Of a stretch of 64,000 bases of DNA, positions 55,890 through 64,000 are shown one piece after another; positions within the stretch are counted from its first letter, which is position 1, and every line of letters starts with the position of its first letter. The position numbers and the translations under genes were made by a program. Under the pieces are notes generated by a model. That model had not been told where the DNA came from. It worked only from the letters and a program-made list of their open reading frames with translations, and did not search any database. This stretch comes from Bacillota bacterium LX-D (lineage in GTDB: Bacteria > Bacillota > DUOV01 > Zhaonellaceae). Where the stretch lies: contig JAVLUO010000001.1 in assembly GCA_031628995.1 (NCBI GenBank), forward strand, positions 186,001 to 250,000, read 5' to 3'.

Positions 55890-58800
55890 TTATTTAAAAT
55901 AACTTACTCCTGATTCAAAAAGGTGCTGGTCTTTTTGGCCCGGAATATTACGTGCAACATCTCTTCCAATTCTTTCAGAGTGGCCCATTTTGCCAAAAAC
56001 CCGGCCATCAGGGCTAGTAATGCCTTCTACAGCTAGAATGGAACCGTTGGGATTAAAAGGTTCCTCATAAGTTGGCTGACCTGAATAATCCACATATTGA
56101 GTAGCAATTTGCCCATGAGCAATTAAGTCTGAAATAGTATTTTCCTTAGCTACAAACCTGCCTTCTCCGTGGGAAACTGCAATGGTATGCACATCCCCAA
56201 CTTTTACATTGCTTAACCAAGGCGATAAAGAAGATACTACTTTAGTTTGAACCATACAGGAAACGTGCCGCCCAATCTGATTAAAAGTTAAAGTAGGTGC
56301 TTCCTCGTCTAAATCCCTTATTTCACCGTAGGGAACTAAACCAAGCTTAATCAATGCTTGAAAGCCATTACAAATACCTAGCATTAAGCCGTCCTTCTGT
56401 TGTAAAAAAGTCATAACAGCGTCTTTAACTTTAGGATTTCTAAAAACTGCCGCTATAAATTTACCTGAGCCATCTGGTTCATCTCCAGCACTAAAGCCAC
56501 CAGGGAGCATAATTATTTGGGATTTGTTAATCATTTTAACCATTTGCCCAATGGATTCCTCAATATCAGCGGCTGTTAAATTTCTAAAGACAAAACTTTC
56601 AACTTGAGCGCCTGCTTTCGCAAAGGCCCGGGCAGAATCATATTCGCAGTTGGTACCAGGAAAAACAGGAATAAATACCCTCGGTTTAGCTACTATACCA
56701 GCAGCCTTCCGGCTAGTTTGCAAATTGTAGCTGTAAGGATCTATTTTGGTTTGTTCCTTTATTACTTTAGGAGGAAAAATCTTAGCTAACGGAGCTGTCC
56801 AAACTTGCAATGCTTCCGCTAAACTTATTTCTAAGCCGTTGATGCTGATGGCAGCCTTCTCTTGAGTGTATCCTAGGAGCTCATATGCAGTGTCCCCAAA
56901 GGCAGTCTGCAAATCTGTATCCTTGGGGATTTCTAAAATAAGTGAACCATAGTCAGGTCTAAAAAGATTTTTAGCAGGTACTTCCGAAGAAAATACCATA
57001 CCAATTCTGTTGCCAAAGCTCATTTTACTAATGGCAGCTGCCAACCCGCCTGTTTTGACCGTATGGGCAGCTAAAACCAGTCCTTTTTCCATAAGTGAAC
57101 TTACTTTTGCAAAGTTATTTTTCAATAAATCTAAATCAGGAAGCTCTTGCTCATTTCTTTTAGCAGCCACCAACACTACCCGACTGCCTGCTTTTTTAAA
57201 TTCTTGCGAGATTACCTGCGTAGATTTTACTACATCTACGGCAAAGGCAACTAAAGTGGGAGGAACATTTAAATCTTTAAAAGTACCTGACATACTGTCT
57301 TTACCGCCAATAGCAGGTATCCCTAATTGTTTTTGGGCAAAGTAGGCACCAAGCAAGGCACTAAAAGGTTTCCCCCATTTTGCTTCGTCCTGGCCTAACT
57401 TTTCAAAGTACTCCTGTAGTGTAAGTCTAATATTTTCATATTTTCCCCCTAAAGCCACTACCTTTGTTGCTGCTTCAAGAACAGCATAAAATCCACCGTG
57501 AAAGGGACTCCAGGAAGCTAACTCCGGATTATATCCATAGGTCATTACCGTGGCAGTTGTTGTCTCGCCCTTCAGTACAGGAATCTTAGCAGCCATCCCT
57601 TCTGCAGGAGTGTCTTGGTACTTACCTCCAAAAGGCAGCAAAACTGTACCTGCTCCGATAGTACTATCAAAGCGCTCGACCAAACCTTTCTGGCTGCAGA
57701 CATTTAAATCTTGCAAGTTAGCTAACCAGGCCTGCTTCAAGTCGGAATTTTCTTTTTCTATTCTAAGTTCTATTTTTTTGAAGTAGCTCTCTTCATCAGG
57801 TGCTTGTACTAATACTTTTGCTTGTTGTGTCACACCATTAGTATTTAAAAATTCCCGGCTTAAATCTACGATAGGCTTTTTTCTCCAGTACATCCTTAAA
57901 CGAGGTATTTCTGTTACCTCTGCCACTACTGTAGCTTCCAAATTTTCTTCATCAGCATAATTTATAAAAGCTGCAACATCTTGATCGGCAACTACTACTG
58001 CCATTCTTTCTTGAGATTCAGAAATAGCCAATTCCGTACCATCTAAACCTTCATATTTTTTTGGCACTGCATCTAAATTAATTTCTAGTCCATCGGTCAA
58101 TTCGCCGATTGCAACGGAAACACCGCCGGCTCCGAAATCGTTGCATCTTTTAATCATTTTGCTGGCTTCAGGTTTTCTAAAAAGCCGTTGTAATTTTCTT
58201 TCAGTAGGAGGGTTTCCCTTTTGTACCTCCGCCCCACAAGTCAGTAAGGACTCCTCTGTATGTTCCTTGGAGGAACCAGTTGCTCCTCCACATCCGTCCC
58301 GACCTGTTTTCCCACCTAAAAGAATTACCTTATCCCCAGGTACTGGTTTTAGCCTGAGCACATTCTCCTTGGGAGCAGCAGCTATAACTGCCCCAATTTC
58401 CATTCTTTTAGCTACGAAATTAGGATGGTAGACTTCTGCTACTTGACCAGTAGCTAAGCCAATCTGATTGCCATAGGAGCTATAGCCAGAGGCTGCTCCA
58501 ATGGTAATTTTCCGTTGGGGCAATTTACCCGGCAAAGTATCTTCAATTTTGGTTCTAGGATCACCACTTCCTGTAACCCGCATAGCCTGGTAGACATAAG
58601 ACCTGCCTGAAAGGGGATCTCGGATAGCCCCTCCTAAACAAGTAGCAGCACCTCCAAAAGGCTCAATTTCTGTAGGATGGTTATGGGTCTCATTTTTAAA
58701 CATTACTAGCCATTCTTCTTGCTGGTCATCTACATCCACTTGCACAACAATGCTGCAAGCATTTATTTCTTCCGATTCATCTAAGTCATGGAGCAATCCT

Positions 58801-59669
58801 TGTTTACGAAGCTCTTTCATACCTATAACTGCAATATCCATTAAACATATTGTTTTCGGCCTATTACCATAAACCAGGGAGCGGGCTTTTAAATATTCCT
58901 CATAGGCTTTAGAAATAGGTTTTACATATAGCCCTTCTTCTAGTTCAACTTCCGTAATTTCCGCATTAAAAGTAGTATGGCGGCAGTGATCGGACCAATA
59001 GGTATCTATGACTCTAATTTCAGTAATAGTCGGATCCCTCTGCTCCGTATCTCGAAAATAGTCTTGACAAAACTTAAGATCTTCAAAGCTCATTGCTAAT
59101 CCTAAGCTGGTCACCAAATCTTCCAATTCCCCAGGTTTCTTATTGATGAAACCATGTAAAACCTCTACATCCGGCGGGTTTACTGCTTCCATTTGTAGAG
59201 TCTGGGGTTTCTTCAATTCTGCCTCCCGTGATTCCACTGGGTTAATATAATAAGCTTTAATTTTTGTAAAGTCTAAATCACTAATTTCTCCTTGTAAAAT
59301 AATTACCTTCGATGAATGGACCACAGGACGTTCCTTTTGAGTTAAAAGCTGTACACATTGGGCAGCTGAATCGGCCCTTTGATCATATTGTCCAGGTAAA
59401 TATTCAACTGCAAAATATCTATCCTTTGGTTCTATGGTTAAACTTTCGTCATAAACATTATCTACGTTAGGTTCAGAAAATATGGTGCAGCGAGATTGGG
59501 CATATTCCTGGTCAGTAATTCCAGAGATATCATAGCAGTTAACAATCCTTACTCCGCTTAAACCTTTAATGCCTAGATTATCTTGCAAATCCCGGCACAA
59601 GCCCTGCGCTTCAACATCAAAGCCCTGCTTCTTTTCGACAAAAATTCTTTTTACAGTTGTTGTAGTCAT
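55890..59669 (-). CDS. purL: Phosphoribosylformylglycinamidine synthase, single-chain (PurL-PurQ)
   Basis: Fourth step of purine synthesis: FGAR + Gln + ATP to FGAM. The 1259-residue protein fuses the synthetase and the glutaminase. N-terminal FGAR domains include DTYWSDHCRHTTFNAEI, MFKNETHNHPTEIEPFGGAATCLGGAIRDPLSGRSYV, GGKTGRDGCGGATGSSKE and PAIGGKDSMSGTF. The C-terminal class I glutaminase (about 1010-1259) has PVFPGTNCEYDSARAF, the catalytic Cys in LGICNGFQALIKLGL, and HGEGRF. This is the clostridial type of large PurL, rather than separate PurS/PurL/PurQ. It stands alone, with no other pur gene nearby. Confidence 0.97.
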   Translation of the reverse strand: MTTTTVKRIFVEKKQGFDVEAQGLCRDLQDNLGIKGLSGVRIVNCYDISGITDQEYAQSRCTIFSEPNVDNVYDESLTIEPKDRYFAVEYLPGQYDQRADSAAQCVQLLTQKERPVVHSSKVIILQGEISDLDFTKIKAYYINPVESREAELKKPQTLQMEAVNPPDVEVLHGFINKKPGELEDLVTSLGLAMSFEDLKFCQDYFRDTEQRDPTITEIRVIDTYWSDHCRHTTFNAEITEVELEEGLYVKPISKAYEEYLKARSLVYGNRPKTICLMDIAVIGMKELRKQGLLHDLDESEEINACSIVVQVDVDDQQEEWLVMFKNETHNHPTEIEPFGGAATCLGGAIRDPLSGRSYVYQAMRVTGSGDPRTKIEDTLPGKLPQRKITIGAASGYSSYGNQIGLATGQVAEVYHPNFVAKRMEIGAVIAAAPKENVLRLKPVPGDKVILLGGKTGRDGCGGATGSSKEHTEESLLTCGAEVQKGNPPTERKLQRLFRKPEASKMIKRCNDFGAGGVSVAIGELTDGLEINLDAVPKKYEGLDGTELAISESQERMAVVVADQDVAAFINYADEENLEATVVAEVTEIPRLRMYWRKKPIVDLSREFLNTNGVTQQAKVLVQAPDEESYFKKIELRIEKENSDLKQAWLANLQDLNVCSQKGLVERFDSTIGAGTVLLPFGGKYQDTPAEGMAAKIPVLKGETTTATVMTYGYNPELASWSPFHGGFYAVLEAATKVVALGGKYENIRLTLQEYFEKLGQDEAKWGKPFSALLGAYFAQKQLGIPAIGGKDSMSGTFKDLNVPPTLVAFAVDVVKSTQVISQEFKKAGSRVVLVAAKRNEQELPDLDLLKNNFAKVSSLMEKGLVLAAHTVKTGGLAAAISKMSFGNRIGMVFSSEVPAKNLFRPDYGSLILEIPKDTDLQTAFGDTAYELLGYTQEKAAISINGLEISLAEALQVWTAPLAKIFPPKVIKEQTKIDPYSYNLQTSRKAAGIVAKPRVFIPVFPGTNCEYDSARAFAKAGAQVESFVFRNLTAADIEESIGQMVKMINKSQIIMLPGGFSAGDEPDGSGKFIAAVFRNPKVKDAVMTFLQQKDGLMLGICNGFQALIKLGLVPYGEIRDLDEEAPTLTFNQIGRHVSCMVQTKVVSSLSPWLSNVKVGDVHTIAVSHGEGRFVAKENTISDLIAHGQIATQYVDYSGQPTYEEPFNPNGSILAVEGITSPDGRVFGKMGHSERIGRDVARNIPGQKDQHLFESGVSYFK

Positions 59670-59793
59670 TTTTTTACCTCGCTAGCTTTTAAATTTCACT
59701 ATTTGATTTTAACATAATAATTTATTTTTTTTTAGCACCTCTTCTGAGAAAGCCATAAAATATATCGAAACAAAATTAAAGGAGGTATGACAG

Positions 59794-60819
59794 GTGACAA
59801 GTTTAAAGACTAAAACTGTAAAAATATTAGTTTTTGCTATAGTAGCTGCTATTGCTATCACCCTTTTTACTGCAGGGTGTGCAAAACAAAGTTCCCAGAA
59901 ATTAACTAAAGTCCGCTTATGTGAGGTTGTGCATTCCATTTTCTATGCTCCTCAATACGTAGCAATAAATAAGGGATTTTTTAAAGATGAGGGCTTAGAA
60001 ATTGAACTCTCAACTGGTCAAGGAGCGGATAAGGTAATGACTGCCCTTCTCTCCAATTCAGCGGATATTGGCTTAGCAGGCCCGGAAGCCACTGTTTATG
60101 TTTACAATCAAGGCCAAAAAGATTATGTTGTAAATTTTGCCCAACTTACTAAAAGAGATGGATCTTTCCTAGTTGGCAGAAAACAGGAGCCAAACTTTAA
60201 GTGGGAAAACTTAAAAGGAAAAACAGTTATTGGAGGCAGACCTGGTGGAGTACCAGAAATGGTTTTAGAATACATATTGAAGGAGCACGGCCTAACACCA
60301 GGTAAAGATGTGAATATAATTACTAATTTACAGTTTACAGCCACTGCCGGTGCCTTTAAAGGAGGTACGGGAGATTACGTAGCTCTCTTTGAACCTACAG
60401 CTAGTATGCTGGAAAAAGAAAAGGCCGGGTATGTAATTGCTTCCAACGGTTTAGCCGGCGGGGAAGTACCATTTACAGCATTTATGGCTAAGAAAAGTTA
60501 CATTGAGAAAAATTCCGATGTTGTACAAAAATTTACCAATGCCATTTATAAAGCCCAAACTTGGGTCGATACTCACTCTGCCCAAGAAGTAGCTACAGCA
60601 ATTCGTTCTTTCTTCCCGGAAACCGATTTGGATATTCTCATTAAAGTTGTTACACGTTATAAATATCAGGATACATGGGATAAAAACCCCATCTTAGAAA
60701 GTTCTTCCTTAGATCACTTGCAAAAGATAATTAAAACTGCTGGTGAACTAGACAAAACTATAGACTCCGATACTCTTATTACTCGTACTTTTGCTCAATC
60801 TGCCATGCAAAATAAATAA
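59794..60819 (+). CDS. ABC transporter substrate-binding lipoprotein (NitT/TauT family)
   Basis: 341 residues. Signal peptide and lipobox TAGC (about residues 26-29) anchor it to the outer face. The mature part follows the SsuA/TauA/ThiY-like pattern: VVHSIFYAPQYVAINKGFFKDEGLEIEL, GADKVMTALLSNSADIGLAGPE, LKGKTVIGGRPGGVPEMVLEYILKEHGL and FMAKKSYIEKNSDVV. The start is GTG with GGAGG eight bases upstream. It heads the SBP-ATPase-permease operon. Substrates of this family include sulfonates, nitrate, taurine and pyrimidine precursors. I cannot choose, and see no TPP riboswitch. Confidence 0.9.
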   Translation: MTSLKTKTVKILVFAIVAAIAITLFTAGCAKQSSQKLTKVRLCEVVHSIFYAPQYVAINKGFFKDEGLEIELSTGQGADKVMTALLSNSADIGLAGPEATVYVYNQGQKDYVVNFAQLTKRDGSFLVGRKQEPNFKWENLKGKTVIGGRPGGVPEMVLEYILKEHGLTPGKDVNIITNLQFTATAGAFKGGTGDYVALFEPTASMLEKEKAGYVIASNGLAGGEVPFTAFMAKKSYIEKNSDVVQKFTNAIYKAQTWVDTHSAQEVATAIRSFFPETDLDILIKVVTRYKYQDTWDKNPILESSSLDHLQKIIKTAGELDKTIDSDTLITRTFAQSAMQNK

Positions 60820-60839
60820 GCTCTTATGCCCTTATTTTT

Positions 60840-60870
60840 AAAGGCAGCAGCTATTTAAACTGCTGCCTTT
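60840..60870 (+). terminator. Intra-operon hairpin after the binding-protein gene
   Basis: AAAGGCAGCAG and CTGCTGCCTTT pair perfectly (11 bp, 9-base loop). The tail (AAATTACC) is not a strong T-run, so it likely gives partial termination or 3' protection, allowing more binding protein than ATPase and permease. This is common in ABC operons. Confidence 0.65.
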
Positions 60871-60910
60871 AAATTACCATCATCTTAGTAAAAAGAAAGG
60901 AGGTTTTTAG

Positions 60911-61663
60911 GTGAAAATTAAAATTAATTTAGAAAATATTGGAATGAAATTTCAAACCTTAGAGGGAGAAACAGAAGCCTTAAAAAACATTTCTTTCTCT
61001 GTTCCAGCAGGAAAATTTGTCAGCATTGTTGGCCCCAGCGGGTGTGGTAAATCAACAATTCTGAACATCATCACAAATTTAATTACTCCAACATCCGGGA
61101 TAGTAACAGTCAACGGCAAAGTTGGCTATATGCTGCAGAGAGACCATCTGTTTGAATGGAGAACAATTCTGAAAAATTGCCTAATTGGGCCGGAAATTCA
61201 AAGACAAAATTTAAAAGAAGCTCGTGACTATGTACAACATTTGCTAGCAACATATGGGTTAAAAGATTTTATGAACCACTACCCTAACCAATTATCTGGG
61301 GGAATGCGCCAACGAGCCGCCCTAATTAGAACTTTAGCCATTAGACCGGATATTCTTCTTTTAGATGAAGCTTTTTCCGCTTTGGATTACCAAACTCGCT
61401 TAACAGTAGTTGATGAAGTTTGGACTATCCTGAAAAAGGAACATAAGACTGCTTTAATTGTTACCCATGACCTAGCTGAAGCTATTTCTATGTCCGACCA
61501 AATTATTGTTCTAACTAAGCGGCCTGGGGAAATAAAAAGCATTCATGATATTGAATTCACTAAAATCGGAAACCGTCCTTTACAAAATAGGGAGGATGAA
61601 CGCTTTCGCTTTTATTTTAATACTATCTGGAAGGAGCTGGATATCCATGTGGACCGAACCTAA
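60911..61663 (+). CDS. ABC transporter ATPase (SsuB/TauB-like)
   Basis: 250 residues with Walker A GPSGCGKST, Q-loop MLQRDHLFEWRTILKN, signature LSGGMRQRAALIRTLA, Walker B ILLLDEAFSALD and switch His VTHDLAEAI. Typical of the nitrate/sulfonate/taurine importer ATPases. The start is GTG with GGAGG 8 bases upstream. It overlaps the start of the permease gene by 17 bases. Confidence 0.95.
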   Translation: MKIKINLENIGMKFQTLEGETEALKNISFSVPAGKFVSIVGPSGCGKSTILNIITNLITPTSGIVTVNGKVGYMLQRDHLFEWRTILKNCLIGPEIQRQNLKEARDYVQHLLATYGLKDFMNHYPNQLSGGMRQRAALIRTLAIRPDILLLDEAFSALDYQTRLTVVDEVWTILKKEHKTALIVTHDLAEAISMSDQIIVLTKRPGEIKSIHDIEFTKIGNRPLQNREDERFRFYFNTIWKELDIHVDRT

Positions 61664-62453
61664 GCTATCTCCAGAGCGCAAACAATTTTTAATTAAAAAT
61701 AAACGCTATAAAGCCAGTATCCTTATAACGCAAATTACTTTACTCATCTTATTTTTTGCTTTCTGGGAAATTGCCGCTAACTTACGCTGGATCGACCCAT
61801 TTATTACTAGCCAACCTTCCCGCATCATTAGTACATTAAAAACATTAAATGCGGGAGGGGCTTTATATTTGCACACTGGGACTACCATTTGGGAAACTTT
61901 TATCGGCTTTACCGTAGGAACCATTGGAGGTATTTTTATTGCCATTATCCTTTGGTGGTCTGATTTTTTAGCCAAGGTATCTGAACCTTACCTTGTGGTT
62001 TTAAATTCTTTGCCAAAAGTAGCTTTAGGGCCTATTCTCATTGTATGGATGGGAAACGGAATAGGAGCCATTGTTCTTATGGCACTCCTAATTTCAATCA
62101 TCGTCACAATTATCAGCGTGCTCAACGGTTTTTTAGCTGTTGACAAGGATAAAATTAAACTGCTTAAAACTTTGGGAGCCAATAAGGTGCAAATTCTAAC
62201 CCAAGTTGTTTTGCCGGCTAGCTTACCCAATATGATTTCTGCCTTAAAAGTAAATGTAGGGCTTTCCTGGGTTGGAGTTATTATGGGGGAATTCTTAGTT
62301 TCCAAAGCAGGTTTAGGTTACTTAATTGTCTACGGCAGCCAAGTATTTAAATTAGATATGGTTATGGCTAGTGTAATTATTTTGGCTATTGCTGCAGCAG
62401 CCATGTATTTAGCCGTTGCCTATTTGGAAAAAAAGATTATCAAGTGGAATTGA
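61647..62453 (+). CDS. ABC transporter permease (SsuC/TauC-like)
   Basis: 268 residues with about six membrane segments and the family EAA loop KIKLLKTLGANKVQILTQVVLPASLPNMI, plus KVNVGLSWVGVIMGEFLVSKAGLGYLI. The start ATG at 61647 has AAGGAG about ten bases upstream. The reading frame extends upstream into the ATPase gene, but that part has no homology. Last gene of the operon, followed by a terminator. Confidence 0.95.
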   Translation: MWTEPKLSPERKQFLIKNKRYKASILITQITLLILFFAFWEIAANLRWIDPFITSQPSRIISTLKTLNAGGALYLHTGTTIWETFIGFTVGTIGGIFIAIILWWSDFLAKVSEPYLVVLNSLPKVALGPILIVWMGNGIGAIVLMALLISIIVTIISVLNGFLAVDKDKIKLLKTLGANKVQILTQVVLPASLPNMISALKVNVGLSWVGVIMGEFLVSKAGLGYLIVYGSQVFKLDMVMASVIILAIAAAAMYLAVAYLEKKIIKWN

Positions 62454-62467
62454 ATAATAGTTAACCG

Positions 62468-62490
62468 GAGACTGGCTTTTAGCCAGTCTC
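62468..62490 (+). terminator. Terminator after the ABC transporter operon
   Basis: GAGACTGGCT and AGCCAGTCTC form a perfect 10-bp stem with a 3-base loop. The following TATTTCAGTTTG is T-rich. It sits 14 bases after the permease stop. Confidence 0.8.
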
Positions 62491-62509
62491 TATTTCAGTT
62501 TGTTGACAA

Positions 62510-62588
62510 AGCTCGCACGCGGGTTGACCTTCGGCACCGCCGCCGACGGCTGAGCGAAACAAGTCCCGCTCCATAATACATGCGAGCT
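62510..62588. repeat. GC-rich palindromic element (REP-like candidate)
   Basis: AGCTCGCA (62510-62517) and TGCGAGCT (62581-62588) bound 79 bases that are strikingly GC-rich against the AT-rich surroundings. Inside, GCGGG pairs with CCCGC, and a GCCG-CGGC hairpin sits near the centre. The layout is that of an intergenic palindromic repeat or a structured RNA. I found no second copy in this window. It lies between the ABC operon terminator and adhE. Confidence 0.55.
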
Positions 62589-62681
62589 AAAACTATGGTA
62601 AAAAACAATATCAAAGATCTTTTTTCATAATTTGGCCCTTTTATGCAAAAACTAAGGTAGATTTTGCAGGAGGTGTTGATT

Positions 62682-64000
62682 TTGCCCAATAGTCAAGATG
62701 AAAAAGTTATCTTAAAAAAAATAGATCAACTAGTTGCAAATGCTAAGGAAGCTCAACAAGAATATTTAAAGCTTAACCAGAAGCAAATTGATGAGATAGT
62801 TAAAGCAATGGCTTTAGCAGGCCTAGATCATCATATGAAACTAGCCAAATTAGCAGTAGAGGAAACAAAAAGAGGAATTTATGAGGATAAAATAATAAAA
62901 AATATTTTTGCTACTGAGGAAGTTTACCATAGCATTAAATACGAAAAAACCGTGGGTGTGATTAATGAAAACCCGGAAGAAGACTTTCTCGAATTTGCCG
63001 AGCCTATTGGCATCGTTGCAGCAGTCATACCCGTTACTAATCCTACATCCACTACCATGTTTAAAGCTTTGATTTGTGCTAAAACTCGTAATCCAGTGAT
63101 TTTTAGTTTCCACCCCGGTTCATTGAATTGCAGTATTGCAGCTGCTAAAATAATGTTGGATGCTGCTGTACAAGCAGGTGCCCCTAAAAATTGTATTAGC
63201 TGGATTGAGGAACCTTCCATTGAGGCAACCAAACAATTAATGGCTCACCCCGGTGTATCCATGATTCTGGCTACAGGAGGCTCCCAATTAGTGTGCACTG
63301 CTTATAGCCAGGGTAAACCCGCTTTAGGCGTAGGTCCTGGAAATGTTCCTTGTTATATCGAAAAAACAGCTAATCTTCGCCGGGCTATCACGGACTTAAT
63401 CTTAAGCAAAACTTTTGACAACGGATTAATTTGCGCTTCTGAACAAGCAGTAATCATTGACCGGGAAATTGCCCAAGAAGCCATTTCCTATATGCAGCAA
63501 AGTGGCTGTTATTTTGTGAATGCTGAAGAGTTAGAGCTATTAAATAGACTTGTTGTCAGTGAAGATAAAAGAACGCTCAATACAGCCATTGTAGGACAAA
63601 CAGCCTCATTTATTGCTGAACAGGCAGGGTTTCAAGTACCACCGGAAACAAAGGTATTGATTGCTGAATTGCAAGGAATCGGCCCTGAATTTCCCTTATC
63701 CCGAGAAAAACTTTCTCCGATTTTAGCTATGTACATTGTCAACAACACTGACGAGGGCATTAAACGCTGCGAAGAAATGATTGAATTTGGCGGTTTAGGA
63801 CATTCAGCTGTAATTCATTCAGAAGACCAGCAAGTAATCCAACGGTTTTCTAAAATAATCCAAGCGGGAAGAATCATTGTCAATTCTCCGAGTACCCATG
63901 GTGCCATTGGAGACATTTATAATACTAATATTCCTTCTTTAACTTTAGGCTGTGGTTCTATGGGCAGGAATTCCACTACAGCAAATGTTAGTGTTAAAAA
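62682..64000 (+). CDS. adhE: Acetaldehyde/alcohol dehydrogenase AdhE, N-terminal part (cut by window edge)
   Basis: The visible 439 residues form an acetylating aldehyde dehydrogenase domain: EPIGIVAAVIPVTNPTSTT, the GVGPGNVPCYIEKTA region, the catalytic Cys in NGLICASEQAV (about residue 248) and the C-terminal CGSMGRNSTTANVSVK stretch. The gene continues past position 64000, so a fused iron-alcohol dehydrogenase domain (true AdhE) cannot be confirmed. A stand-alone acetaldehyde dehydrogenase is possible. Start is TTG at 62682, with CAGGAGG nine bases upstream. Reduces acetyl-CoA to acetaldehyde (and ethanol) during fermentation. Confidence 0.88.
   Translation, partial: MPNSQDEKVILKKIDQLVANAKEAQQEYLKLNQKQIDEIVKAMALAGLDHHMKLAKLAVEETKRGIYEDKIIKNIFATEEVYHSIKYEKTVGVINENPEEDFLEFAEPIGIVAAVIPVTNPTSTTMFKALICAKTRNPVIFSFHPGSLNCSIAAAKIMLDAAVQAGAPKNCISWIEEPSIEATKQLMAHPGVSMILATGGSQLVCTAYSQGKPALGVGPGNVPCYIEKTANLRRAITDLILSKTFDNGLICASEQAVIIDREIAQEAISYMQQSGCYFVNAEELELLNRLVVSEDKRTLNTAIVGQTASFIAEQAGFQVPPETKVLIAELQGIGPEFPLSREKLSPILAMYIVNNTDEGIKRCEEMIEFGGLGHSAVIHSEDQQVIQRFSKIIQAGRIIVNSPSTHGAIGDIYNTNIPSLTLGCGSMGRNSTTANVSVK

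Noticed and set aside
59670-59793. TPP, purine or other riboswitch in the purL/ABC transporter divergent region
   Set aside because: No conserved riboswitch element was found; the 124 bases are AT-rich with only ribosome-binding sites evident.
62589-62681. Rex (redox) operator upstream of adhE
   Set aside because: No palindrome of the TTGTGAAATAATTTCACAA kind is visible, so redox control cannot be claimed.

Overview
The window is AT-rich bacterial chromosome, densely coding. It looks like a spore-forming, Gram-positive, low-GC anaerobe of the Clostridia. Supporting this are a PolC-type replicative polymerase, CodY, SpoVT, a YtvI-like protein, a GerMN-domain lipoprotein, the Bacillus-like order topA-trmFO-xerC-hslVU-codY-rpsB-tsf-pyrH-frr-uppS-cdsA-dxr-rseP-proS-polC-rimP-nusA-ylxR-ylxQ-infB, clostridial-type ferredoxins, a single-chain clostridial PurL and an AdhE-type aldehyde dehydrogenase. 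The genus cannot be fixed by reading alone. I see no rRNA, tRNA, CRISPR array, prophage or intact insertion sequence.

Region by region: (1) 1-27.5 kb, all minus strand, holds housekeeping genes: translation and transcription factors (infB, nusA, rimP, tsf, rpsB, frr), replication and topology (polC, topA, xerC), isoprenoid and lipid precursors (ispG, dxr, uppS, cdsA), proteolysis (rseP, hslUV), nucleotide metabolism (pyrH), CodY and dprA. The PolC lacks the usual inserted 3'-5' exonuclease domain. (2) 27.7-33.1 kb, plus strand: a ComM/YifB AAA protein, then a strong promoter and a compact speD-speE-speB-speA operon encoding the full arginine to agmatine to putrescine to spermidine route. (3) 33.2-37.3 kb, minus: a PH-domain protein and a four-gene ECF transporter (T, A, A, S) preceded by a tetrahydrofolate riboswitch and terminator, pointing to folate or folate-precursor uptake. 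(4) 37.4-45.3 kb: a frameshifted, truncated permease pseudogene, accDA, spoVT, small membrane proteins and lipoproteins, a ComEC-like metallo-beta-lactamase protein with a DUF3006 partner, and thrC. (5) 45.4-55.3 kb, mixed strands: a tandem HD/HD-GYP protein with no ordinary start codon at its homologous N-terminus, ychF, hemolysin III, a ferredoxin-like protein, plsC, a LysM protein, htpX, a CaCA cation exchanger under a yybP-ykoY (Mn2+) riboswitch, and an Rrf2 regulator. (6) 55.3-64 kb: a hairpin-rich gene-free stretch, the very large purL, a NitT/TauT-type ABC transporter operon, a GC-rich palindromic element, and the N-terminal part of adhE running off the edge.

The most rewarding points are the exonuclease-less PolC, the two riboswitches (the manganese one shows a clear overlap between aptamer P1 and terminator), the odd ABC signature in one ECF ATPase, the pseudogene, the start-codon problem in the HD-GYP gene, and three unexplained structured intergenic regions (52.19-52.46, 55.38-55.88 and 62.51-62.59 kb). 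I did not find a clear defence island or wholly new multi-gene system.
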